Of a DNA stretch of 61,496 bases, positions 23,751 to 31,910 are shown piece by piece. Both the position numbers and the translations under genes were made by a program. This stretch comes from CAZKVJ01 sp964556225. Lineage in GTDB: Bacteria; Actinomycetota; Acidimicrobiia; Acidimicrobiales; Ilumatobacteraceae. Within the stretch, counting starts at the first letter, position 1; every line of letters begins with the position of its first letter. The DNA is taken from contig CAZKVJ010000019.1 of the NCBI GenBank assembly GCA_964556225.1, forward strand, positions 1 through 61,496, given 5' to 3'. The notes under the pieces were generated by a model. The model saw only the letters and a program-made list of their open reading frames with translations, was not told the DNA's origin and searched no databases.

Positions 23751-25700
23751 ATGGAACGCCGTCGTGACGAGCCGTGGATGATGCGCACGTACTCCGGCCA
23801 CTCCACGGCGAAGGCGTCGAACGAGCTGTACCGCACGAACCTCGCCAAGGGCCAGACAGGGCTGTCGATCGCGTTCGACCTGCCGACGCAGACCGGGTAC
23901 GACCCGGACTCGCCCATGGCCCGGGGCGAAGTCGGCAAGGTGGGCGTGCCCGTGGCGCACCTCGGCCACCTGCGTGCCCTGCTCGACGGCATCCCACCGG
24001 GGCGGATGAACACCTCGATGACCATCAACGCGACGGCGGCGTGGCTGCTGGCGCTGTACGTGGCCAACGCCGAGGAGCAGGGCGTCGCAAGCGAGGAGCT
24101 GCGGGGCACCACCCAGAACGACATCGTCAAGGAGTACCTCAGCCGGGGTACGTACATCTTCCCGCCAGAGCCGTCGCGGCGCCTGATCGTCGACATGGTC
24201 GCCTGGTGCGCGCACCACGCCCCCAAGTGGAACCCGATGAACGTCTGCTCGTACCACCTACAGGAGGCCGGGGCCACGCCGGAGCAGGAGCTGGCCTACT
24301 CGCTCGCCACCGCCATCGGCGTGCTCGACGCCGTGCGCAACAGCGGCCAGGTCGAGCCGGAGCGCTTCCCGCAGGTGTTCGCATCGATCTCGTTCTTCGT
24401 GAACGCCGGCATCCGGTTCGTGGAGGAGGTCTGCAAGATGCGGGCCTTCGGCCGGCTGTGGGACCGGATCGGTCTCGAGCGCTACGGCGTCACCGACCCC
24501 AAGGCGCGCCGGTTCCGCTACGGCGTGCAGGTGAACAGCCTGGGCCTCACGGAGGCGCAGCCGGAGAACAACGTCCAGCGCATCGTGCTGGAGATGCTGG
24601 CGGTCACCCTGTCGAAGGATGCCCGAGCCCGCAGCATCCAGCTGCCGGCTTGGAACGAGGCGCTCGGCCTCCCCCGCCCGTGGGACCAGCAGTGGTCGCT
24701 GCGGATGCAGCAGGTGCTGGCCTTCGAGACCGACCTGCTCGAGTACGACGACATCTTCACCGGGTCCCACGTCATCGAGGCCCGCACCGACGAGCTGGTC
24801 GACGCGGCATGGACCGAGCTCACCGACGTGCTCGACCGCGGCGGCGCGTTCGAGGCGGTGGACGAGCTGAAGGGGCGCCTCGTGCGCTCGATGGCGGAGC
24901 GGACCCGGCGGATCGAGAGCGGCGAGCAGGTGGTCGTCGGCGTCAACCGCTTCACGGAGGCCGAGCCGTCACCGCTCGGCGGCGAGGGCGCCATCTTGCG
25001 GGTCGACCCTCGCGTCGAGCAGGAGATGATCGACGACGTGGTGCAGTGGCGAGCAGGGCGCGACGACGCCACCGTGCAGCGAGCGCTTGACGACCTCCGC
25101 CGGGCCGCCGTCGACGGCACCAACCTTATGGGCCCCTCGATCGCGCTGGCGAAGGCGGGCGGCACCACCGGCGAGTGGGCTGCGGCCTTGCGCGAGGTGT
25201 TCGGAGAGTTCCGGGCGCCCACCGGCGTCGGTGCGGCCGCCGGGCGACGCACCACCGAGCTGGCCGACGTGGCGGCGATGGTGCGCGAGATGCCGGGTGG
25301 GCCGCCGAGGGTGCTCGTGGCCAAGCCCGGCCTCGACGGCCACTCCAACGGTGCCGAGCAGATCGCAGTGGCGGCCCGCGACGCCGGCATGGAGGTCGTC
25401 TACAGCGGGATCCGCCTCACCCCCGAGCAGATCGCGGCCTCGGCCCGCGACGAGGACCCCGACGTGGTGGGGCTGTCGATCCTGTCCGGGTCGCACCTGC
25501 AGCTCGTCCCGGCGGTGATCGAGCGCTTGCGCGCCGAGGGGGTCGACGCGCCGGTCGTGGTCGGCGGCATCATCCCGGAAGAGGACCGCGCCCCGCTCGA
25601 AGCAGCCGGAGTGAGCGCGGTCTACACGCCCAAGGACTTCGAGCTGGGCCGCATCATGCACGACCTGGCCCGGCTGGTCGCCGCCCGCCGCCAGGCCTGA
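23751..25700 (+). CDS. ecm: Ethylmalonyl-CoA mutase (B12-dependent)
   Basis: Ecm converts ethylmalonyl-CoA to methylsuccinyl-CoA in the ethylmalonyl-CoA pathway of acetate assimilation. The 649-aa protein has the mutase barrel (RTYSGHSTAKASNELYRTNL, FDLPTQTGYDPDSPMARGEVGKVGV, NTSMTINATAAWLLALY) and a C-terminal B12-binding domain with KPGLDGHSNGAEQIA, whose His is the lower cobalt ligand. The QTGYDPDSPMARGEVGKVGVP stretch separates Ecm from ordinary methylmalonyl-CoA mutase large chains. Function needs substrate tests, and a related isobutyryl-type mutase cannot be fully excluded. The other pathway genes are not in the window. Confidence 0.85.
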   Translation: MERRRDEPWMMRTYSGHSTAKASNELYRTNLAKGQTGLSIAFDLPTQTGYDPDSPMARGEVGKVGVPVAHLGHLRALLDGIPPGRMNTSMTINATAAWLLALYVANAEEQGVASEELRGTTQNDIVKEYLSRGTYIFPPEPSRRLIVDMVAWCAHHAPKWNPMNVCSYHLQEAGATPEQELAYSLATAIGVLDAVRNSGQVEPERFPQVFASISFFVNAGIRFVEEVCKMRAFGRLWDRIGLERYGVTDPKARRFRYGVQVNSLGLTEAQPENNVQRIVLEMLAVTLSKDARARSIQLPAWNEALGLPRPWDQQWSLRMQQVLAFETDLLEYDDIFTGSHVIEARTDELVDAAWTELTDVLDRGGAFEAVDELKGRLVRSMAERTRRIESGEQVVVGVNRFTEAEPSPLGGEGAILRVDPRVEQEMIDDVVQWRAGRDDATVQRALDDLRRAAVDGTNLMGPSIALAKAGGTTGEWAAALREVFGEFRAPTGVGAAAGRRTTELADVAAMVREMPGGPPRVLVAKPGLDGHSNGAEQIAVAARDAGMEVVYSGIRLTPEQIAASARDEDPDVVGLSILSGSHLQLVPAVIERLRAEGVDAPVVVGGIIPEEDRAPLEAAGVSAVYTPKDFELGRIMHDLARLVAARRQA

Positions 25701-25749
25701 CCGCATCGCGACAATCGCGACGAACGCGACAGCGGGCGCGAATCGCGCG

Positions 25750-26460
25750 TCAGGCGGGGACGGGCTGGGGGAGCTGAGACTCCATCCAGCGCTCCAGGTC
25801 AGGGCCGGACTCGAAGCTGCAGATCAGCGCATACCGGGGCGCGGTGCCGTGGTGGACCACCACGTGCCACAGCCGCTGGGTGTCGACCACGAACCGCGCT
25901 CCCTTCGGCAGTGGCACCCGCCGCTCGGTCACCGGGTCGGGCAGGCCGTCGGGACCGTTGTCCATCAGCAACATGTAGCTGTCGGGATCATCGGTGAGCT
26001 CAAGCCACACTCGCACCACCCAGCCCTCGCTGTCGGGGTTGGCCCGGTTGTTGTCATCGCGGTGGATCGAGCGCATGGCGACCTCACGGTCCTGCGGCTC
26101 GAGCTTGATGATGCGCACCCGCCCGAAGTTGGCGCCGATGCCGGCGACGTAGTCACGCAGCGTCGGGGCCAGGTCGGCGTTGGACGTGAAGATGGCGTCC
26201 TTGTCGGCCTTGCCCTTGTCCCAGAACCCGCGGCAGTCGAGCTCGCCGTCGGCCGAGGCGATCGGGGCGAAGTTCGTGTCGCCGCCGCTCTTCCAGTCGA
26301 GGTACTCGAGCGACTCCCACTCGTGGGCGGGCACCTCGAAGTCGGCGGGAGAGAGCGCCACGAAGCCGGCCTCGGCCAGCGACGCCATGCGGTAGTGGGG
26401 GGTGTCCAGCGGGATGGCGACGGACCAGTGGTCGGGGGTGGGCCAAAAGCCGGTGGTCAT
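25750..26460 (-). CDS. Aspartyl/asparaginyl beta-hydroxylase-like Fe(II)/2-oxoglutarate protein
   Basis: The 236-aa protein shows an HxD-type metal motif in RSIHRDDNNRANPDSEGWVVRVW, and DTQRLWHVVVHHGTAPRYALI supplies the distal His. The fold is a jelly-roll of the aspartyl/asparaginyl hydroxylase family. The substrate is unknown. The ATG at 26460 is preferred because TAGGAT (26468-26473, minus) lies seven bases upstream; an ATG three codons earlier overlaps this box. Next to it is a gene on the same strand for a LysM protein. It might hydroxylate an amino acid or small peptide. Confidence 0.75.
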   Translation of the reverse strand: MTTGFWPTPDHWSVAIPLDTPHYRMASLAEAGFVALSPADFEVPAHEWESLEYLDWKSGGDTNFAPIASADGELDCRGFWDKGKADKDAIFTSNADLAPTLRDYVAGIGANFGRVRIIKLEPQDREVAMRSIHRDDNNRANPDSEGWVVRVWLELTDDPDSYMLLMDNGPDGLPDPVTERRVPLPKGARFVVDTQRLWHVVVHHGTAPRYALICSFESGPDLERWMESQLPQPVPA

Positions 26461-26500
26461 GCGCCCCATCCTAGAGCCACCCGGTTCGAGCGAGGGGCGG

Positions 26501-26917
26501 TCAGGGGGCGGAGGTCGTAACAGCCGCCGTCGAGGCGGGCGTCGTGACCAGCACGGTCGGCGGCGGGATCTGCAGCTTCTGGCCGGCCTTGATGTCGTCG
26601 GGGTTGACGATCGAGTTCACGGCGATGAGCTCGTTCAGGTCGACCCCGAACTGCTGGGCGATCCCGAACAGGGTGTCGCCCTGCTGCACCTCGTAGAACT
26701 GGGCGAGCGTCGTGGTGGTGGCAGGGATGCTCGTGGACGAGCTGGTGCTGGTGAGCGCGGGCAAGGTGGTGTCGGACGAGTCGTCGTCGCCCTGGCACGA
26801 GGCGAACACCAGGGCCGCGATCGCGCCGATCAGCAGCGCCGCGCCGAGCAGCGCCCACGGGTTGAAGCGGCGGCGTGGTCGCCTGGAGCTGGGCAGCGTG
26901 CGGAAGGGTGCCCCCAC
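26501..26917 (-). CDS. Membrane-anchored LysM-domain protein
   Basis: The 138-aa product has a short basic N terminus, a transmembrane helix (WALLGAALLIGAIAALVFASC), a Ser/Thr-rich linker and one LysM domain (FYEVQQGDTLFGIAQQFGVDLNELIAVNSIVNPDDIKAGQKLQIP) that binds peptidoglycan sugars. The Cys after the helix is not in a standard lipobox context. The GTG at 26917 is chosen because GGGAGG is six bases upstream; an in-frame ATG at 26947 lacks such a site. It is likely a cell-wall anchored protein without catalytic domain. Confidence 0.85.
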   Translation of the reverse strand: MGAPFRTLPSSRRPRRRFNPWALLGAALLIGAIAALVFASCQGDDDSSDTTLPALTSTSSSTSIPATTTTLAQFYEVQQGDTLFGIAQQFGVDLNELIAVNSIVNPDDIKAGQKLQIPPPTVLVTTPASTAAVTTSAP

Positions 26918-26997
26918 GGTGGTCCTCCCCGGTCGGGTCGGGCGCATGCTACGGGAACGACCTGGGTCGGAGCACGGTGGCGCCCTACGCTCCGCCC

Positions 26998-27933
26998 ATG
27001 GTGACCAGCGCGACCGGTGACGAGGTCGTGACCTACCCGGGGGCCGAGGCACCGGCCAGGACGTATCGGGTCGACGCCGGCGGGTTCGACCTGGCGGTGC
27101 ACGAGTGGGGGGACGAGCGCGACCCGCCGCTGTTCGTCGTCCACGGTGGCTTCGACTTCGCCCGCACGTACGACGTCTTCGCCCCCAAGCTCGCCGCCGC
27201 CGGCTACCGGGTGGTGGGCTGGGACCAGCGTGGGCACGGCGACAGCGACCGCACGGCCCTCTACTCGTGGGAGGCCGACGTCCGCGACGCCGTCAAGGTC
27301 ATGGACGCCGTGACCCGCCAGCCGGCCCCGGTGGTCGCCCACTCCAAGGGCGGCGGGCTGATGCTCCACCTCGCCGACGCCCATCCCCACCGCTTCACCC
27401 ACCTCGTCAACCTCGACGGCATGCCCTTCCGCCGGCCGGTCCCGGACATCGCCGATCACGAGCGCACCCGGATGCTCACCACCGAGGTGGAGAGCTGGCT
27501 CGACCACCGCCGGGCCACGGCGACGGCCCAGCGAAAGCCCGGGACGCTCGACGACCTGGCTCGCCGGCGCGGGCGGATGAACCCCCGGCTCTCTCACGAG
27601 TGGCTCCGGTACCTGGTCAGCGTGGGTGCCACCCCGGGCCCCGACGGCTGGAGGTGGAAGATCGACCCCTGCATGCGCCCGGGTGGCTTCGGGCCCTGGC
27701 GGTCCGAGTGGTCGATGATGCGCCTGCCGGGGCTGGCGATGCCGTTCCTCGGGATCATCGGCCACGAGCCCGAGAGGATGGGGTGGGGCACGATGCCGGC
27801 CGAGGTCGCCCCGTACCTCCCCCGGGGTGGGCGGGTCGAAGGGCTCGAGGGCGTCGGCCACTTCGTGCACATCGAGCAGCCGGACCTCGTCGCCGGCATG
27901 GTGCTCGAGTTCCTCGGGGCAGGCGGGTCATGA
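26998..27933 (+). CDS. Alpha/beta hydrolase
   Basis: The 311-aa protein has the lipase/haloperoxidase fold: FVVHGGFDFARTYDVF (oxyanion hole), GWDQRGHGDSDRT, PVVAHSKGGGLMLH with nucleophile Ser in A-H-S-K-G, and GVGHFVHIEQPD with the catalytic His. The substrate is unknown. TACGCT six bases before the ATG (26986-26991) gives a leaderless start. It overlaps the next gene by four bases (ATGA). Confidence 0.88.
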   Translation: MVTSATGDEVVTYPGAEAPARTYRVDAGGFDLAVHEWGDERDPPLFVVHGGFDFARTYDVFAPKLAAAGYRVVGWDQRGHGDSDRTALYSWEADVRDAVKVMDAVTRQPAPVVAHSKGGGLMLHLADAHPHRFTHLVNLDGMPFRRPVPDIADHERTRMLTTEVESWLDHRRATATAQRKPGTLDDLARRRGRMNPRLSHEWLRYLVSVGATPGPDGWRWKIDPCMRPGGFGPWRSEWSMMRLPGLAMPFLGIIGHEPERMGWGTMPAEVAPYLPRGGRVEGLEGVGHFVHIEQPDLVAGMVLEFLGAGGS

Positions 27934-28607
27934 CCGCCGACCGGGTCGTGCGCCACAACCGAATCGACCTCGCCCTGCACCACCTCCGCACCGCCCGCGA
28001 TGACACCGCGCCGTCCCTGCTCGTCCTCCACGGCCTCGGAGAGGCCTCACCGACCACGGCGCCCGACTGGTCCGAGCCGTGGCCGGGCGCCGTGTGGGCG
28101 CTCGACTTCACCGGTCACGGCGAGTCCGCCGTGCCGTTGGGTGGCGGCTACAGCGCGGAGCTGCTCATGGGCGACGCCGACGCCGCACTGTCGGTCATCG
28201 GCCCGAGCGCCGTCGTCGGGTTCGGGCTGGGCGCCTACGTGGCGCTGCTCATCGCCGGAGGCCGGCCCAAGCTGGTGCGAGGGGCGGTGCTGCTCGACGG
28301 CCCCGGACTGGCGGGCGGCTCCACCCACCCCACGTCGAGCACGGTGTTCCACCTCCCACCCGAGACGCTCACTGGCACCGCTCCCGACCCGTGGGCACTG
28401 CTCGAGATGGCCCAGGACCTACGCCCCCCGGACTACGCGGCCACCTTCGCCCGCCTGGCGCTGCAGCAGTCGGGCCTGGACGAGCCGATCCTCGTGTGCG
28501 TGCGGGCACGGGCCATGTGGGTCGACGCGATCAAAGACGAGCCGGGAGTGGTGAGCGGCATCGACCTCGATACCGCGATCTCCCGGCTCGTCCGCCAGCC
28601 GGCCTGA
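27930..28607 (+). CDS. Alpha/beta hydrolase-fold protein lacking the nucleophile serine
   Basis: The fold is clear: LLVLHGLGEASPTTAP, DFTGHGESAVPLGGGY and the nucleophile elbow VVGFGLGAYVALLIAGG. Here the expected Gly-x-Ser-x-Gly reads G-F-G-L-G, so no nucleophile is present at the elbow. The C-terminal His is also not apparent. It could be a non-catalytic partner of the preceding hydrolase, with which it is translationally coupled, or use another mechanism. The 225-aa size is at the low end of the family. Confidence 0.7.
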   Translation: MTADRVVRHNRIDLALHHLRTARDDTAPSLLVLHGLGEASPTTAPDWSEPWPGAVWALDFTGHGESAVPLGGGYSAELLMGDADAALSVIGPSAVVGFGLGAYVALLIAGGRPKLVRGAVLLDGPGLAGGSTHPTSSTVFHLPPETLTGTAPDPWALLEMAQDLRPPDYAATFARLALQQSGLDEPILVCVRARAMWVDAIKDEPGVVSGIDLDTAISRLVRQPA

Positions 28608-28613
28608 CGGTCG

Positions 28614-29102
28614 TCAGGTCCTGGAGATCGGCACCTTCGTGCCCGCCTTCGCGGTCACCTCCTTGGGCATCGGGACCTTCACCTCGAGGATCCCGTCGGT
28701 GTACGTCGCCGTGATGGACTCCGGGTGGACACCCTTCGGCACGGGCAGCGTCCGCATGAACGAGCCATAGCGGAACTCGGTGCGCACCCGGCCCTCCTTG
28801 TCCTCCTTGGTCTCCTGGCGACGCTCGACCTTGAGCGTCAGCAGGCCGTCGTGCAGCGTCAGCTCGGCGTCCTTGTCGGGATCGATCCCGGGCACCTCGG
28901 CCCGGATCACCCACATGTCGTCGAGCAGGTGCTCTTCGACCTTGATCTCCTCCACCAGCTTCGGGAACCGGAAGCCCTCGAACCAGGGCCACCAGTCGCG
29001 ATCCCAGAAGTCACGGAAGAACATCGGCCAGCGCTCCGTGACGACCGGCTCCCTCACGGGGATCTGCTCCTTCACCGGAGCCTTCTCCATCGTCTTGCTC
29101 AT
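28614..29102 (-). CDS. Hsp20/alpha-crystallin small heat shock protein
   Basis: The 162-aa protein carries the alpha-crystallin domain from residue ~50: IKVEEHLLDDMWVIRAEVPGIDPDKDAELTLHDGLLTLKVERRQE, then FRYGSFMRTLPVPKGVHPESITATYTDGILEVKVPMPKE. The C terminus VPISRT replaces the usual I-x-I/V motif. It probably holds unfolding proteins in oligomers. The strong SD GAGGAGGTGTCAG precedes the ATG. No CIRCE or HAIR-type operator is visible in the 150 bases upstream. Confidence 0.93.
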   Translation of the reverse strand: MSKTMEKAPVKEQIPVREPVVTERWPMFFRDFWDRDWWPWFEGFRFPKLVEEIKVEEHLLDDMWVIRAEVPGIDPDKDAELTLHDGLLTLKVERRQETKEDKEGRVRTEFRYGSFMRTLPVPKGVHPESITATYTDGILEVKVPMPKEVTAKAGTKVPISRT

Positions 29103-29252
29103 CTGACACCTCCTCTCGAGCTCTCGCAGGGGTCTCCAGCCTCCTTGTCGCGCCCGGCGAGTGCGCCGGAAAGGGCGACAGGTCCACCCCGAATCCCGTC
29201 CGAGGCCCCTTCACAACCGGGCATCGGTGGAACAGACTGGAAAGACGCGCCG

Positions 29253-30314
29253 TCAGACCTCTCGCCAGCTGACGTACTCGGCGAGCCGGGCCAGCTCGAG
29301 CTTCGCCACCTGGTCGATGGGCACCGCATCGAGCGCCGCGAGCGCCTCGTCCGTGAGGGCGGCGATGTGCGCTTCGAGCTCGGCCAGCGCGCCGCAGTCG
29401 ACGATCACCTGCTGGATAGCAGCGACCTCGTCGTCGGTCAGACCGGGCGCTCCGATGCGGTCGAGCACGGCGAGCTGGGCCGGCGTGGCCCGCTCGACCG
29501 CGATGGCCGCCAACGGGGTGGGCTTGCCCTCGCGCAGGTCGTCACCCACGGGCTTGCCGGTGAGCTCCGAGTCGCCGAACGCTCCGAGCACGTCGTCGCG
29601 CATCTGGAACGCATCGCCGAGCGGCAGCCCGTAGCCGGACAGCGCCGGCACCAGCTCTCCCGCCCGCTCGGGCGCGGCGAGCACGGCACCAAGGTGCAGC
29701 GGCCGCTCGATGGTGTACTTGCCGCTCTTGTAGCGGCAGATGCGCTCGGCATGGGCCCGGCGACGCTCACGCCGGGCCGAGCCCAAGATGTCGAGGTACT
29801 GGCCGATGTTCAGCTCGATCCGCAGCTCGTTCCACACCGACCACGCCGCCGGCGAGATCCCGGCCAGCAGCTTGTCGGCGTACACGAACGCCAGGTCGCC
29901 GACCAGGATCGCCACACCCTCGCCGTAGCGGCGGGCCTCACCGGACCAGCCGCTGGAGGCGTGCTCACGGCAGGCCACGACGTGGGTCGTCGGCTCGCTG
30001 CGACGCGTGTCCGAGCCGTCCATCACGTCGTCGTGGAACAGGGCGAAGGCGTGCATCAGCTCCAACGCCGCGCCGGCGTCGACGACGATCGGCGCATCGA
30101 GGTCGCCGCCCGCCCCCACGTAGCCCCACGCGCAGAACGCCGGCCGCAGCCGCTTGCCGCCAGCGAGCACCAGCCGGCGGATCTCGTGGAAGGGCACGGC
30201 CAAGTCTGCGTCGACGTCGACCCAGCGGGTCTGCTCGACGTCGAGGAGGCTCCGGAGGCGTTCCTCGACCCGCGCTGCGATGCGGCCGAGCGACGGCGGA
30301 GGGCTGGGCGGCAC
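29253..30314 (-). CDS. Polyprenyl synthetase family protein (trans-prenyltransferase)
   Basis: The 353-aa protein has GGKRLRPAFCAW, the first Asp-rich motif FHDDVMDGSDTRR, and the second at QMRDDVLGAFGDSELTGKPVGDDLREGK, with RPLHLG. Together they bind Mg-diphosphate and elongate isoprenoid chains. GGPP- or longer-chain product size cannot be told from the sequence. A GTG preceded by TAGCCT at six bases (30321-30326, minus) begins the gene, 53 bases downstream of xseB on the same strand. Confidence 0.92.
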   Translation of the reverse strand: MPPSPPPSLGRIAARVEERLRSLLDVEQTRWVDVDADLAVPFHEIRRLVLAGGKRLRPAFCAWGYVGAGGDLDAPIVVDAGAALELMHAFALFHDDVMDGSDTRRSEPTTHVVACREHASSGWSGEARRYGEGVAILVGDLAFVYADKLLAGISPAAWSVWNELRIELNIGQYLDILGSARRERRRAHAERICRYKSGKYTIERPLHLGAVLAAPERAGELVPALSGYGLPLGDAFQMRDDVLGAFGDSELTGKPVGDDLREGKPTPLAAIAVERATPAQLAVLDRIGAPGLTDDEVAAIQQVIVDCGALAELEAHIAALTDEALAALDAVPIDQVAKLELARLAEYVSWREV

Positions 30315-30367
30315 GGGGTCAGGCTACGTGGCGGCGCCGCGGCGCCCCACGCCCGGTGCGCGCCGAT

Positions 30368-30574
30368 CTATGCGCCGTCCAGCTCTACGACCACCTGCTC
30401 GATCTGCATGCGCGTCTCGCCGATGCGGGTCCGGCAGAACCGGATCAGCTCCGACGCCCGGCGCACCTGGTCGGCGAGCCGGTCGACGTCGACGGCCTCA
30501 CCTTCGAGCTGTCTCAAGATCTGCTCCAGCTCGGCCAGCGCCGTGCCGTACGTCAGGTCGCCGGACTCACTCAT
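30368..30574 (-). CDS. xseB: Exodeoxyribonuclease VII small subunit
   Basis: The 68-aa helical protein has the XseB pattern LTYGTALAELEQILRQLEGEAVDVDRLADQVRRASELIRFCRTRI. It binds the XseA chain to form the ssDNA exonuclease. Its ATG overlaps the xseA stop (ATGA), so the pair is coupled. Confidence 0.95.
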   Translation of the reverse strand: MSESGDLTYGTALAELEQILRQLEGEAVDVDRLADQVRRASELIRFCRTRIGETRMQIEQVVVELDGA

Positions 30575-31854
30575 GGGAACACCTCCTCGACGCGGCTCGT
30601 GGCCGAGCCGCGGGCGAACGTCGTCGTGACCGGGTCGCCGGCCACCAGCTCGGCGGCGTCTCGCACCACCCGACCGTCGGCACGCCGGGTGATGCTCCAG
30701 CCCCGCGCCAGGGTGGCCGCCGGATCGAGGGCCCGGACCCGCGCCTCGACGGCGTCGAGGTGGCGTTCCCCGGTGGCCAGGATCTGCGCCGGCCGGCGCA
30801 CGAGCGCTGATGCGTGCGCGTCGAGCCGGGCGGCCGCCCGCTCGATGGCGCCAACGGTGCGGACCCGGATCCGCTGGGCCCGGTCGGCCAGCCGGGCCGT
30901 GTCACGGTCGAGGTGACGCTGAGCCGCCTCACCGACCGCCACCCAGCGAGCCTCGGTGGCGTCGCGGAACTCGCGGACCCGATCGACGAGGGCTGCGGCC
31001 ACGGCCGTCGGGGTCTTGAGCGCCTGGTTCGCCACCTCGTCGGCCACGCTGCGGTCGACCTCGTGGCCGAGACCGGTCCACACCGGCCGGGCCGAGGTGG
31101 CGATCGCCACGGCGATGGGCTCGGCATCGAACGTGGCCAGCTCGGTCCTGGACCCGCCACCCCGCACGACGGCGACCACGTCGATGTCCTCGCGCCGGCC
31201 GAGCGCGGTGATGGCGGCGCTCACCATCGCGACCGCCTGATCGCCCTGCACGCGGGTGTCGGCCACGGTGACCGAGAAGCCGTAGCCGCTGCGGCCCAGC
31301 TCGTCGATGAAGTCGTGCCAGGCTGCGCTCCCCACGCTGGTCACCACTCCCACCCGCAGCGGCGCCAAGGGCACCGCCACCCGCCGGTTGGCGTCGTAGC
31401 GCCCGCTGGCCACCAGCCGGCGGATCACGGCGTCACGCTCCAGCGCCATCTCGCCGAGCGTGTGGCGGGGGTCGATCCCGGCCATCTTCAAGCTGAGCCG
31501 CCCGCTCTGCGGGTACACGTCGAAGCGGCCGTAGATGCGCACCTTCATGCCGTCGGCCAGTGTGATGCCGGCCCTGGTCATGAGGGGGCGCAGCCGGGCC
31601 CGCTGGGGGGCGAACCAGGCCACCTCGACGGAGGCCCGCGCGTCGTCGGTGTGCTCGACGAGCTGGAAGTAGGCGTGCGGGCCGCGCTCGCTCCAGCCCT
31701 GGATCTCGCCCCGGACCCAGACCCCGTCGCCGAAGCCGTGACGCAGCACGGCGTTGACCGCGTCGATGAGCTGGCTGACGGTGTAGGTGGGATCGACCTC
31801 GTCGAGCCCGGAGTCGTCCGGCGTGCCGGCGAAGTCGAGCGAGCCCTGGGTCAT
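30571..31854 (-). CDS. xseA: Exodeoxyribonuclease VII large subunit
   Basis: XseA has an N-terminal OB-fold (residues ~20-120: YTVSQLIDAVNAVLRHGFGDGVWVRGEIQGW..) and a catalytic domain with VGVVTSVGSAAWHDFIDEL, DVVAVVRGGGSRTELATFD and WTGLGHEVDRSVADEVANQALKTPTAVA, then a coiled-coil region. The enzyme degrades single-stranded DNA to short oligonucleotides. The 427-aa length is normal. The ATG chosen opens the conserved region; CAGAAT lies six bases upstream on the coding strand. Confidence 0.96.
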   Translation of the reverse strand: MTQGSLDFAGTPDDSGLDEVDPTYTVSQLIDAVNAVLRHGFGDGVWVRGEIQGWSERGPHAYFQLVEHTDDARASVEVAWFAPQRARLRPLMTRAGITLADGMKVRIYGRFDVYPQSGRLSLKMAGIDPRHTLGEMALERDAVIRRLVASGRYDANRRVAVPLAPLRVGVVTSVGSAAWHDFIDELGRSGYGFSVTVADTRVQGDQAVAMVSAAITALGRREDIDVVAVVRGGGSRTELATFDAEPIAVAIATSARPVWTGLGHEVDRSVADEVANQALKTPTAVAAALVDRVREFRDATEARWVAVGEAAQRHLDRDTARLADRAQRIRVRTVGAIERAAARLDAHASALVRRPAQILATGERHLDAVEARVRALDPAATLARGWSITRRADGRVVRDAAELVAGDPVTTTFARGSATSRVEEVFP

Positions 31855-31910
31855 GCGGCGATTCTGCCCGGTGGCTGGTGCACGGTTGGCGGTGGGACCC
31901 GTGACAAGGG

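Noticed and set aside
25700..25750. Three closely spaced CGCGAC units after the ethylmalonyl-CoA mutase gene
   Set aside because: Too short and irregular to call a repeat element; expected in GC-rich sequence.
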